This document shows, piece after piece, positions 32,640-45,290 of a DNA stretch of 64,000 nt (within the stretch, counting starts at the first letter, position 1; each line of letters starts with the position of its first letter). The stretch lies in assembly GCA_034190875.2 (NCBI GenBank), contig CM067343.1:33808092-33872091 (forward strand), given 5' to 3'. The position numbers and the translations under genes were made by a program. Source of the DNA: Urechis unicinctus. Taxonomy: Eukaryota; Annelida; Polychaeta; Xenopneusta; Urechidae. The notes beneath the pieces are model-generated. The model had not been told where the DNA came from and searched no databases. It saw only the letters and a program-made list of their open reading frames with translations.

Positions 32640-35600
32640 CACAGCAGAACAATTGTTAGCAATAATATTCGAATAATTATGCATGCCCTGAACACCAATA
32701 ATTGTTATATATTACAACATAGTGACTGCATTGAAGACTCCAGCTATAAGATAACGCCACCTTGTAGTTCTGAACATGACAATAGTGCCATGATCATAAA
32801 AGGGCTTAATTCATAAGTGATACGGATTCATTATCGGTGCTTACCCAACATTGAGCTGAAACTATGTTGAATGAAATTCGTATGTCGTATTTGTATTGTT
32901 TTCGCATGTGTGTGTTTTTGTTGTTGCAATTAATAGTGTTTCTGTGCATTTGCTGTACAAATGAAAGATTATTATTACATCATTATCGTTATTGATACAT
33001 TGTTATGCAGGAAGTGTGGCGCTGTCACCCATCTTGGCAAAAGTAAAGTCATAGTCATGGTGGGTGACGTGATTGTTGCTTTTATAGAGAATCCTCAGAA
33101 CAGATACTTCAGGTATCCAACAAGGAAAGTGGTTGTCCAGCACAACAATGGACTGACAACACCACACCTGAGTTAGCCAAGTGCATGGATAAAAGGTCAG
33201 AGTAAGAGCTGTGAACATGTTATTTGTTGATGCCATGCATCTACTTGCACATATTATACATATAATACAATAATTGGCACAGTCATAATAAATCCAACAT
33301 ACTCACTTCCTCACTTGGTGCTGTTTATAGAAGGCGACATTACTTGTTTTGGTTTATCCTTCGAACATCCCATCCCCTGAAAATCATTATGACAATGCTT
33401 GTGATTATATTCCAAAATATTACAATTCGCATAAGACTACGCTTCTCCGAATAACTTCATCAAAATGTTTGGGCCTCAGGAATTAATAAAAGTTTTGTTT
33501 TCATTGACGTAGGTGTACGACTCGAACAGTTAGTTATTTTTTTATAATTATGATTGGCATATATTTATATTCAGAGTGTGCTCTTGTGAGTTGGGAGTCA
33601 TGTATTGTGAATTGACGACGGTTTATTGACGACCTATGCAGTGTAGCGCAATAACCAACGTAGTCTGGATGGTATTAGATATTATCATTATGAGATTTGT
33701 TAAGCATAATTCAGTCGCAGGAATAATCCTGCCCTTTTTGTAGCTCATGTAACTCATTTGACGCGAGCTTACGTAAATTCGACAAAGTACCAATAGAAGA
33801 CAACTTAAGGTTCGTAGCACTGACAGCTTAGTAATTGCGTAGTATGACTGGAAATACACTGTTTGTGACAATGTGATTGGTTTATGTAAATTTAATACGC
33901 GCATAAATAAATTGTTTTTATAGTGGTGTTCATGTGTTGACATTCGTCGCGTTTGCTTCGCATGCTTTATATTTCTAAGTGTCTTACTAATATCGTTAGG
34001 AGTCATAGCGCTTGCTGAATATCATAATGTATGTGGCTTTCCAGCGCACTATATTTGTATGTTGTACCATGATCTATGTGGCCAATGCACAGGGATTTGC
34101 ATGGGCCGACCGGCCGTTATCTTCTATGTATATATAAACCCTACGTATACATAAAGCTTTTTTGGGGAAGGTCAACTGTGCCACATATGAACAGGTCAAG
34201 TGATACAACAAGAAGCGACCCGATCTAAAATCATCCTGTGATCAAAATCGGGCCGTTAATCTGGCGAGTCGCCTAAAATAAATCCCTATTCATCACCTGT
34301 AATCATGACATTCCATTCGTACCCTTTCGATTGATGTATCATACAAGCATGGGAGACACCTAGAAAACTTTTAACGATCCATTTTCGACGCCGCTTGACA
34401 ACCCAAATATTATCACTACACGAAAAAATGCGCTTCGAATAAAGAACTTATTTGACATTAAATATGCGATTCTTGGGGAAACGAAACAAAAAGATAGATT
34501 CCTTCACCATTGCCATGAATAGGAGCAATTTAATGTCGCACAATAAGTGTCAATGTGAACGATTAGCATCCATGTCGACGATGTGGAATTTTCGTTTGGC
34601 ATGGTGGCCGTTTGGGGGAGCTACTTACGACACCATCACACCAGTTTGCGGGGAGTAATATACTATCTTTGATTCGAAACTGGGCAAACGGACGAAGTTT
34701 GACGATAATATGAGATCATGAGTTGCTGAAGCATTGTAACTATGGCTAATTGCTACTCGTTTGCATATTTTTGCAAGCAATGTTCAAAGGCTGTTACAGG
34801 CGCCAATAACAAGAAACAGTCGGTGATTTTCAAATACCAAGAAGTCATTTTACAATACGCGCAGCTACGCTCCTCTGTAGATGGTCAATATGTCTATACG
34901 ATATACCGTACCGTAGTCTGATTCCCAAGTCGATTCGCGATGTTGCAAATGCATGTTTGAGTGTTTCAGGGCCTTTATCATTCAGAAACAGTCTACTTTT
35001 TCTGATGTAATGGAATTTAATGTATGATGATTTTCACTTTGTTCTTATGTCTTCTGTAAGTTTCATCTCACCAGAACTCCAGTTGCGCACTGGAGAATTT
35101 GTGTATGTTTTTCACCGAGTCACCCATTTTTATAGATAAGTTATTTACCAGGTTAAACATTATTAAATTTGAGGCAGTTATCGATTATCCAAGTTCTCAC
35201 AAACAAAGACACTGACCAACTTGTACTTTCAGTTGATACTACTATATTCGTGTTTATCGCAAATATATTTTTCCGGCTGGCGATAGGAATATGAAACATT
35301 ATCTTGATCAAAACTAAATTATTACTTTCGACACTGATCGCCTGAAACTCAACCGAACAAGCATATTTAGTGGAAAAAAAGTGGTGCGTTATGTCAGCAT
35401 GCGTCTGAATCGACAGCAAAATAGGTGGTTGTTATGTTTGACCAACAAGGTGATAAAACCTTACGTTAGTCTGTTGGGCTGGTCAATATGCCTTGAAACA
35501 CTGCTTCTTAGGACATTATTAAGTTATGACAAGATTGAATCAGATGTTGATATAAGTCGTATATCACGATGAAGTGGCGAAAAAGATTTCTGACCGCCCA

Positions 35601-35900
35601 GTGGGGTCATCTAGGTTAAAACAAACTCCGTGAACACCAAGCGATCAGTGAGCAAACATCAACCACGTGACCGAATGTTTTCTAATGGTGGTCACGGTAC
35701 AACGGTTTCGCCAAAATCGATATTTAATCGGCAGCGACAGGAGGTACGCCTTTGGTCCTTAACGCTAGATTTATTAACTGGCTCGGGATATATGTCATGT
35801 TTAATTTTGGACTAGCTTGCTTTATAGAGAAACTTACCTTCAAAATAATGCTACATTAGATTACCATTGTGCAAGAGATGGTTTTTATAAGTTCTTCTCA
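32640..35900. other. Intergenic, no confident gene
   Basis: AT-rich. The longest open frame (33623-34006, minus) has no recognisable features and looks accidental. Confidence 0.5.
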
Positions 35901-35986
35901 ACCAACTCAGGAGACAAAGGTTTTGAATTCACATGCAGCCATCAACATATCAGGGGTCCAGGTGTAATGCTTGGATGGTAACTTGC

Positions 35987-36187
35987 TTAATGAGATACCA
36001 TCAAAAGATTCAGAACGGACCGACGCCGGAGTAGAGGTAGATGATAAGCTCCGCCCAGGAGCAGAGCAAATAAATACAGCCATCGCGCTAAATAATCTGG
36101 GTGCGTAAAATATGGACGGTAAACATTTTCCTCCCATTGAGCCACTGGGTCAGGTGCGTCTTCTTCCGGAGATGGGACCTTAATCAT
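35987..36187 (-). CDS. Unrecognised exon-like ORF with a hydrophobic segment
   Basis: About 65 codons on minus (VPSPEEDAPDPVAQWEENVY) with a likely membrane segment YLARWLYLFALLLGGAYHL. A second frame over the same bases is also open (35907-36137). Locally GC-richer than its surroundings. No family recognised. Could be a host exon or repeat-derived. Confidence 0.2.
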   Translation of the reverse strand: MIKVPSPEEDAPDPVAQWEENVYRPYFTHPDYLARWLYLFALLLGGAYHLPLLRRRSVLNLLMVSH

Positions 36188-36716
36188 TGGAGTCGGGAGA
36201 GATTTACAATGTAACTATTCAGTTTGTCACACCCGGGGATCGAACCCACTACAAAGCATAAATGCTATCATTTTTCATCGTTTTTATGGTAGACAATAGA
36301 CATATTGTCAATACATTTTGTGTAAGATGAAAGATAATAATTATCACACAATGATAACATCCACTACGCACATATAACGCAAAATATTCACATAGATATA
36401 TAGTCTACATTTTTAATGAAACATTCAAGATTTCCACCGCAGGTAGCATATCTAATCCCTGGTATATATGTTGAATATTAATCTACAAGAGGGATCTGTT
36501 AGATATGAAGATGGCATGTTTTTTTTTTTTAGCACTAATTTTGTCACATTCAATTAGATTCGTCGTGGCTTAGGGTCAGTTAAATGGTCGTTCAAAATAC
36601 ACCCCTAAAATATAGAAAATCACCCAGCAAATGAATAATGAAAGCTCCCATAATTCTGATAAGTTATATTCAACTGGAACAGGTAATACCGATATGGACA
36701 CAATCTTGCAGGCTGA

Positions 36717-36990
36717 TCACATTGATTTAATCGAGTCTACCTGCTGATAAGTGGCATCGGAATTCTCGTATGTATCTCCCTCCTGATTATCTTCACAAGG
36801 AAGATGACCGATATCGTCATAGTCATCCAAGTTACAGGATTCAGATAGGTTCCATCAATGGATGGTTTGAGATGTCGCGGGGGAGGTGGGTTTGGGGCTT
36901 TGGTATTGAAGTTGGTCTCTTCATGCACGCCACTTACCGGACTTACTTCATATTCATTGGTACCTGATGTCTCGTCTAGTCGGGGTGATG
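36717..36990 (-). pseudogene. Receptor cytoplasmic tail with tyrosine motifs, one frame break
   Basis: Minus-strand coding-like exon: [17 protein letters not shown], proline-rich linker [17 protein letters not shown], then after a one-base change near 36833 [29 protein letters not shown] and a TGA at 36717. Spaced tyrosines followed by hydrophobic residues at +3 look like SH2-binding or ITAM/ITIM-like motifs of receptor tails. It lies about 0.7 kb downstream (minus sense) of the LRRCT exon and could be its last exon, across an intron holding the TA repeat. Confidence 0.45.
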
Positions 36991-37040
36991 TGTGGAGATT
37001 GGGGACTAAACGAGAGCAAAACAGAAATAGATCGCTACGG

Positions 37041-37206
<166 letters not shown>

Positions 37207-37309
37207 TATGTACTCTCTAAGAGGGGTGTCGGGTTCTATCTCAGAGTCGAAGTGGGGCTTCTCACCCTGAGTAGGGGCTGGGGTTCTCTCTTAGAGAGGG
37301 GATGTCCAT

Positions 37310-37590
37310 CTTAGATTGGAGGTGAGGGTGCTCTTACGGACGGATAATAATACCATGCCGCTCCCATTGTGATGGAAAGTGCCGTCGGTTTGCTCATATT
37401 CAGCAGATGTCGAGATGAACTCAGATAGCCCTGTGGATTTGATGCGGACGTCTGTGGCTGTGGAATCTGAAGTGAATTGTGTGGTCGGTGGCTGTTAAGT
37501 TTGGGATGTGAAATGCGTTGTGTGCATGGTTTGTGGGCTTAATACAGAGGTTGGAGACGATACCACGGGGAGTCTTTATGACTGGGCATC
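37310..37590 (-). pseudogene. Ser/Thr-rich stalk-like segment
   Basis: A minus-strand frame reads SSPTSVLSPQTMHTTHFTSQT, one TAA, then QPPTTQFTSDSTATDVR and FISTSAEYEQTDGTF. The composition fits a glycosylated stalk between an LRR ectodomain and a membrane segment, and it sits between those exons. The in-frame stop and the absence of a clear TM segment lower confidence. Confidence 0.25.
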
Positions 37591-37701
37591 ATTATATGAA
37601 AAACCGTGATACAAACACAAAATATTGATACCATATAAAACAACCTCATATGGAAATCAAGTAAGATATTGTATTGTATCAAATTGGTTATAATCACCAA
37701 C

Positions 37702-38055
37702 CTCTACAGAAATCATCCCTTGTTATATTGGCCAACATCTTGTCAGTCAGTTGCCAAGGGCTGGCACATGGTCTACTGTCAGCTGTCACGTCAGTGGACC
37801 GCATTCTCTGAGGAACCTGCCTCATCCAATCCATGGCACAATCACAATGCATTGTTCTCGAATTCAACAACTTTGCCAAATTGATGTCCCGGTTGAACTG
37901 GAAAATATCCGGAAAGGTCACCAGTCTCACATTAGAGAAATCGAAGAATCTGAGATTCGTTGAGGCATTTAAAAAGTGGAGCATTACCTCGTATGGCACA
38001 GGCCCAATCTGATTGTTACCAATAAACAGACTGATGAGCGTCGAGTGCAGAGGTA
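37702..38055 (-). CDS. LRR plus LRRCT segment of a leucine-rich-repeat receptor
   Basis: Contains leucine-rich repeats (LISLFIGNNQIGPVPYEVM, NLRFFDFSNVRLVTFPDIF) and a C-terminal LRR cap: MHCDCAMDWMRQ, then Cys-x-SPWQL and DDFC. The frame ends at a plausible splice donor (AGAG before GTTGGT, 37702/37701), so more exons should follow on minus. Extracellular, binding-type domain. Remarkably there is no splice site or stop between it and the preceding PRKRIP1-like sequence: one frame is open from about 38348 to 37694. Confidence 0.65.
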
Positions 38056-38534
38056 ACAGGTTGTCACTTTCACTAGGTTTGTCTGTCTCATTCTCTTGCT
38101 TAGGTTTCTTGGCTTGCTGTTTCATCTTTTTCTTCATCCGTTTGGCCCGTTTCTTTGAGGTATTCAATTCAGCAGCCTTGGCATTTTCTATTAATTTCTG
38201 CTGGTACTCGTCATCTAGTTTATCATTCTCCGACTTCTCCTTGCTAAACTTCTGCCTGGCATACTCCCGCCTCCGTACCCCTCTGTAAACATGGAAATCC
38301 TCACTGCCAGCACCAGCAGAGGAGCCCCAGATGTTTCTGATGAACTCAGGGGGGATTGAAAACTCTTGGAGTTGTTTCTTCAGACTTTGCCGGTATAAAA
38401 GCAGGCTTGTCTGGCTTCTTCATTAGCTTCTCCAGTCTTATTTGCTGTAGATCTGCTGGTATCTTGGCAAGTTTGATGACTTTTTCCTCAGCCTCCTTGG
38501 TCTTTTTCGCCAACTTGTCAACTGAAGCAGCCAT
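38056..38534 (-). CDS. PRKRIP1: PRKRIP1-like (PRKR-interacting protein 1) coding sequence
   Basis: Homologous to PRKRIP1, a small conserved nuclear protein of spliceosomal complexes. Matching blocks: LEKLMKKPDKPAFIP, EFIRNIWGSSAGAG, DFHVYRGVRRREYARQ and a long Lys-rich coiled helix with KLDDEYQQKL and KKRAKRMKKKMKQQ. The ATG at 38534 follows a likely acceptor (ATGTTTTCAG, about 38552), implying a 5' UTR intron. The whole CDS is in one block without introns. One frame break lies at the G6 run 38349-38354 (minus sense C6), where five C would restore the conserved PPEF. The normal acidic C-terminus is replaced by LRR sequence after about TDKPSESDN. Either a retrocopy fused to a receptor exon, or two genes wrongly joined. 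Confidence 0.72.
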
Positions 38535-38730
38535 GGTGGGTTGTTTTTCGTCTGAAAACATTTATAATGGTCAATACAAACAGCCATGCTTATTACTAAT
38601 AATAGCATAAGGTTAAACGCCTCGAACGACAACACAAGTGTTACAGAGAGGGTGAAAAAATGAGTGATGAAGAAGAAGAACAAGCAGGATTGGACAAAGT
38701 GACCTTCACACTACAGACATGAAATGAGAA

Positions 38731-39055
38731 CCACCCCTCCACAGACATCAATCCCTGAACCTCTCTGATGCCACCCCTCCACTGACATCAATCCCTGAAC
38801 CTCTCTGATGCCACCCCTCCACTGACATCAATCCCTGAATCTATCTGATGCCACTCCTCCACTGACATTAATCCCTGAACCTCTCTGATGCCACCCCTCC
38901 ACTGACATCAATCCCTGAACCTCTCTGATGCCACTCCTCCACTGACATCAATCCTTGAACCTCTCTGATGCAACCCCTCTACTGACATCAATCCCTGTAC
39001 CTCTCTAATGCCACCCCTTTGCTGACATCAATCTCTGAGCCTCTCTGACGCCACT
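38731..39055. repeat. 40-bp minisatellite, about 8 copies
   Basis: The unit starts CCACCCCTCCACTGACATCA and ends CTCTCTGATG. Later copies are more diverged. It lies just upstream of the PRKRIP1-like gene. Confidence 0.95.
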
Positions 39056-39059
39056 CAGC

Positions 39060-42000
39060 ATAGTTCAATTTTATCTCTAACGTCATTGCGATTAAAGGTA
39101 TCTTAATCTGAAATGCTTTGTCAATTAAACAATGAACATAACTCAGAATAAAGAAATGTTACAAGAAAGACAAACGACTTTCCAGATCCCACGCCTTGTA
39201 ACATCCGCATTGGAGTGGATCCATTGTAGATTCATAACGTACTGGACCTGGTTATACAAACGTTATGAGATGGGAACTGACTGAAGCATATGCAAATCAG
39301 AACGGTGCGTAAAAAGATCATTGTCTGTTATCTCGTTCAGGGATCTTCCAAGGAACTTATAGATATGCTTAGAGGGCTCAGCGCGCCGCTTTGTCATAGA
39401 GTCTCGACCAATCCACAGACTCGAGGGGAGATCCCCGAGTCGTTGGGTCAGCTGTCCCATGTGGTTCTGTTGATTTTATGGTAGCGCCGACTGATGACGA
39501 GTTTGTGTTTCACTCAATAGCATACACACTGCATAGCTAGTTTGAAAGATCTAATGCTGAATTGGGCTGTCGCTTCTGAACGCCGATTGTCAAGTGAGCT
39601 TGACTATGAGACACGCCCCATATCAAGTCATTTCGTGCGTTCTCATCTGAAGTGGAACATACCAACACAATGACAAAAACAAGCAAGAAATTAAAGAAAC
39701 TAAAGCAAGAGAGAAAAGTTTTGCATCATAAGGAGCACCACCATCATCCGGTTACATTATCATAGCGTTTATGTTGACCTCGTCGTGAATAGTTGGCATA
39801 TCAACATATGACGCTTTTTCATAGAACAGCGGTCTAACATTGCGAGTCGCCTTTGTAACATCAAAATGATGCTTTTCTACATGTCTTTTACTCGTGTAAT
39901 ATATATCAAGTCATTAAATAGCTTACCGTTCATATCATTGTAAAATGTGTTCGGTTAAAATACATCTGATGATCATCACTGTAAGGATTATTCATCTGCT
40001 TCAACAGTCATGAAGTAGAATAATGAAATACAATTATCGATCACGACCACCCCAATCTGTTTCCGAAAGAATCTTCCGTTGCTTTACCATTCACTTATTA
40101 CTCCTCTTTATGTTGCAGAATTTATTGATCAAAATACCTCCTTTGAGTCGTGTGGAATGGCTCCACTTTCCGTTCCCCCTGTTGTTGTCTTACCAACCCC
40201 AGTGAGTCATTTCAAGCAATACCTCTGTGGTATAAATTCCAAGCAAAATAACCCTGTGTGATAACGAATGTGTACTAAGCTTATTATATACAAGTGAGCC
40301 AAGTGTACAATAATCAATTATCGTGTATGATGCCCTGCTCTTCGGGGAGAGGACAACTAATTCCTGCCTTTTGCAGATGACACCATCATGGATAGCATTG
40401 ATCACACGAAGCATCCCTCACAAGAAAAACCAACAGCTGTTGCATAAATATTGCACATTGAGATTGGTTGTTTCATATATTTACCGTGAACACAGGGAAT
40501 GAAACCTGTGTCACAGGGCTAACGCGTTTACTCACAGTAAACATGCATATAAATAGTTTTATGCTTTTAACTTAGTCTGCAGGACCAAAAATGTATATGT
40601 GGAGCAGTTATCATGTGAATTTTTCGCAATAGCATCTAACGTTTTCATACTTCTAAGTATAAGCAAACGACGTACGGAGAGTACGAAAATATATACTGTT
40701 TGCAGTGATAATCAATCGACGGCAGGAAGTTATCTCTCTGATTACCCAAGCGGGGAACGGGTCTTTTATCACGGGAACCTCATTTGGTTTGGGATTAGTC
40801 TTGATATTCGCCACAAGTCCTTTTCTTAATTGGCTTACAAAACGTCACAATGCATTTATCAATAACATTATACCAATATGATTCGGTAAAACAAGGCTAA
40901 ATGAATATTGTATCTAAATGTTGTTCGGGATAACCAGCTGAATGCTCGTAGCACACCACGTTGCTTAAACGTAATTTTAGAAATCGGCAGCATTATAGGA
41001 CAGCGTGTAATGTGAGCCTTAAAATGACAAATAGTCGCGGTGAGCTTGTTGCCTGATGTTGTTTTGCCAAACCAGTACTGGTCGTTAGTTACTCTCCTGC
41101 CAAGCTTCTATCTGTAGGACCATGTTGGCTACCAATTATATAGTCTGTTAGCAGAAAGATGCTCATCTGTCGCAATATGAAAACCGCTTCCATTGCTTTT
41201 GTACAGAAGATCTGTACATTTGATAGTTTGCTATTCTTAAGGCCATATTAACCTGAGCTGTATGGCATAATCAAGTTTTCTTATCGTGAAGCATTGAACT
41301 GATGAATATGCTATTGTACAAGGCTACATGTAGATATATTTGTGCTTAATCAGTTGTCGAATACTCGGTTTTGTAGAGGATCATTCATCCATTCTATCCC
41401 GACCAACAGGCGTATATCAATAAGCATTGCAGACTGCGTCGCACGCAAGTGATGACGCCTGACGAGGATTATAGACCACTGATGGACCAGTTGCAGCGCA
41501 ATACACATTGCAAAGTCGTCGCCTTCAAGGCCAAAGCTTGAATTTATTTTTTAGTATTCCTAAGACGCCGAAATGCTATAAACATAGCGGAAAACCATTT
41601 AATTTCGGGCACGTTTGGGGATTTCTGAGGTCATGGAGAGGATTAGGGTGAGGTCATGTCGGGGTGGCAGCAGGTTGGAGGCGGCGAGGATAAAGGTGGC
41701 TTACAGTAACGATTGAGTTGAAATCAAGGCGGAAATTGTGAGGTTCGCTTGGGGCCGTGCATGTTACACCGATATCCAGCGGTCAACTGCAGCGCTTAAA
41801 CGAGTAAACGTGCAGAATAGTCTTCGTGAACAGCAACTATGGAGTATTTATATTTACTTTTCTGCCTTGGCAACGCCGAACCATCTGCTCGTATTTGATA
41901 TAATAACATTGAATAAGTTATGATAGCTTTTCGTATTGTGTCACGGGCTAATATATCAATCGATGACACCATCAGCCCGCCGCAAATTATATGCATCAAA

Positions 42001-42500
42001 ATACGCAAAGCGAAAGTTTGGAAAGCGCCATATATATAAGATATTCTTTTGGTATAGCTGCTATTATAACGCTCGCATATACACGTGTATAACCACATAT
42101 ATAATCCCTCCTTTGACCAGCAGTTAATCAACCAAACTCGCCTGGTGTTAAGTAATAGTCATTGAACCACCAATCATTGTTCAGGTTCCGCCAATACAGA
42201 ACCTCAGAAAGGTGTCTGGCCTCCGCTAATCCCACAATGAGATTAGCTGAACCACATCCAGATCTCTGATTAACTGGCTATGCAAGATGAATTAAAGACA
42301 AGTTTTCTAGCAGCAGTGCAATAACATGATGAAAAACGCTTTAGATGATGGTAATTTATCCGACTCCGAACCAATCAGGATCTCATTGGAGCATATGAAT
42401 AGCTTGTAGGTATTACCACTGACCACTGAAGGCAGGGTGAAGCGAACGCCTCAGCCCAACGAAATCTTTTTCTCCTTTCGCGGGACTCCACAATCCGTTA
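39060..42500. other. Intergenic, no confident gene
   Basis: Several 60-75-codon frames, none with motifs or homology I recognise. Confidence 0.5.
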
Positions 42501-42521
42501 GTTTGCGAGTCACGGCAGGAA

Positions 42522-42749
42522 TTGTTTGAACCGGATCATGGGGCTTTTTGTTTTATTCGCCTTGATGGGGAACAATCATCGTCAGATGACAGACAGTCAA
42601 TGCATTATTCAGTCAGGTCATTCGATACAACGCCTCGGCCAGGTGATCCGTTCAAGCGACCGTGGTTTCTAGAGAAAAGGACAATCGATGTGAAGGGTTC
42701 GCGTGGGGACGTAGTTGACTTCGATTTTGTATGCATACATGGTGCATAG
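42522..42749 (+). CDS. Unrecognised exon-like ORF
   Basis: About 75 codons without a convincing start. Composition is soluble and charged (FDTTPRPGDPFKRPWFLEKR, GSRGDVVDFDFV). Denser in G and C than its flanks. Could be a host exon. No family recognised. Confidence 0.2.
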   Translation: MFEPDHGAFCFIRLDGEQSSSDDRQSMHYSVRSFDTTPRPGDPFKRPWFLEKRTIDVKGSRGDVVDFDFVCIHGA

Positions 42750-42759
42750 ATGATGCATG

Positions 42760-44976
42760 ACGTGTTACCTTTTTGATTGCAAATACGCGCGTTTTCGTAA
42801 GCATGATCGGTATTTTAGCAACGTTGGGTAGGGTTTATGTGAAATAATATTGCAATATCGAAAATATCCCTGGAAACGCAGTGCACATGTATATATTTTA
42901 TCATTGCTTTTATTAATTTTACATCAATAAGCAAGGGTTGATTATCTTTTCTTAATCTAACTGGCATACTCTGTATCACCCCGCCAGTGTAGTCTGTAAG
43001 CTAGCTACGCTCTGTGCATAGTCGTTCATAAATATATGCAGGTAATTGGCAAATTGAACAGTATTCAACAGTGTTACAAATTTCATTACATTATTTGTTC
43101 TGTTTGAACTTTCCCAAGATATTTATCTGACGGCCATTATTTTATTATACAAGTACATGCCGTAATATTCAGACAGAACGGACGGAACAATCATATTTCA
43201 GGACAAAGATCAACCACTTACTCCGAATAACGTATTGGCATTCTGACATGAGGAAACACAGACATTGAACGCGTGTGTTGTGAACGCCCTGTTTGACAAG
43301 AGATGAACTGATGGGTTTGTTTCATACCGTGAAGTTAACCTCCATCCGAACCAATATAACCATAATCCAACAGCAACGCAAGGGTTTGTCTGTGCTGTCG
43401 CATCTGCTTAAAACAGCAATCGATGGTGATATTATACAATTTGAAAAGAGCTAGCAACAACACAAACATCTCGCATTGATATAGCACACGAACTGTCTTC
43501 TGAAGCTGACATCGCTAAAAGGCTCCCGGCAATTACATCACCCTTGTATTATTTAGGCTGGTTGTCATCTCTGACGGCACTTGGCACAATTTTGGGTTTG
43601 CTTGATGGCATCTGTAGCTCGTCGGATATGAATAAAATAAAAGAGTGAAATGTGCATACATAGTTTGATACAATACCGGGGCATTGCCAACCTAGCAACG
43701 CTTACGATAGAATTGGCTCAATCGTAGTCGACAAATGACACAATTAACGGGCGCTGTTAACAATACTCCTTGTGGTGTAATCCTTTTAGCTAACAAAGTA
43801 ACATAAATGAGTACACTATACATATAATTTACCATCTTCATTGCATTATGGATGACCGGCAAAGGACAAGTTATTCAGAACTAATGTAATCTTTGCATTG
43901 TTTTATTGCAAAGAAAGTACACACAAGCAGTACTTGCTGAATGAAAAGTTGGCATTATAGAAGATAAATAACAAATTGGCATTATGGACACCTGACATGG
44001 ATCGTGTGACTTCTGTCTTCCATATTATTGTTAGAGAAGGCTGTGAGTAGAGCTGACATATTTTAAATCTGCATAGAGCTAATCTTGCATCTTCTTTGTG
44101 ATTCGTCTGCTGGAACGATAACTTAAATGAGTAAAGATAGCGCAATCATTAGCCTTTCAATCAATCATGCATTTAATTTCCATAACGGGGTGCCTGGTGG
44201 TTATGTTTGCATCACAATTTATTCTTTGCCTAACTCTATAATGTATGAACTGTTTTCAATCGAAGGTACATTGTTTGAACCTCGGTGGTAGAAAAATGAG
44301 GCGTTTGATCTCAGTATCAGTAGCAATTGAGTCGCTTGCTTGAAAATTTGATGTTTTTTTTGAAAAGTTGATGCTTTGTGTTACGTTAGCACAATGAAGA
44401 CACTAATATAGTGAGGCGGTCATAAATAATGCTATTAATCTGCCGTGGTAAACATTGCCCTTTATTAGATTTTATGACAGCCGGCAAATGTGAGGTAGGG
44501 TCATACTATATATATGCTGCATGGGAGATGCAATAAATATTCAACGCAGGGATGCTACAAAGAGTAGGTAGCTATTATAATGGGGATCTTATTATATCGG
44601 CTTTAATAGACAAACGCATGTAACATCAATGATTCCAATGCTGATGCTAAACAACCGTTATCGTCAGATAAAGATATAATCATGTATTTTGTATTCCCTG
44701 TCACATTGCACGTATCTATTTCGCATTATTATACGCAACTTTATGTGGAATTGAATGTCTGGAGCCTCATACAAAAATACAAAGTGATGTTCAATACAAT
44801 TATTTCGCAGTTGACATTGAATGAATAGCAATTGCTTAGTTCGGTAGTCTAGGAAGGAAAAACCATTGTCATCTGATAGTAAATGCAATAAATAAAAATG
44901 CATCTTTTCATGATAAATGTTGTGGACACGTGAATATTGCGATGCGCATAACACAATTTACAATTAATAAGGATAT
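42760..44976. other. Intergenic, nothing seen
   Basis: AT-rich, no coding-like segment. Confidence 0.5.
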
Positions 44977-45265
44977 TTAAAGTGCCTATCGCACGGTTAT
45001 AGGTACTTCGTTGAAATCAATTCATAATGTGATCAATAAACTCAAACCGGTCAAATGACCGTCGCATCTGATCAGTTAAGGCCAAAATTTGATAAAATGT
45101 CAGTTCAAATTAGCGCGCCCGACAAAACGTTGCGGCAGCCATTATCTAGGTCAACCATGCGTGTGACGTCAGGTAAGGGAGGCCGTTCTCAGAGACGCAC
45201 GGAGTTCCCCGTTGTTTACATTGTCGGAGTTCGTCTCTCGTTTTTGGGATTTTGGATCGTTTTTC

Positions 45266-45274
45266 GCCATCTTG
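45266..45274 (+). promoter_or_regulatory. YY1-type site in a TATA-less promoter
   Basis: GCCATCTTG, 17 bases before the THAP-protein ATG. This is the classic YY1 motif position at or just after a transcription start. A second example is at 59414. Confidence 0.55.
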
Positions 45275-45290
45275 TGACCGCCTGAACGCG

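Noticed and set aside
33623-34006. 127-codon minus ORF
   Set aside because: No motif, AT-driven composition, no neighbours that support it.
36225-36262. tRNA-like B box (GGTTCGATCCCCGGG on minus)
   Set aside because: No A box at the right distance and no cloverleaf; perhaps a degraded SINE, too weak to list.
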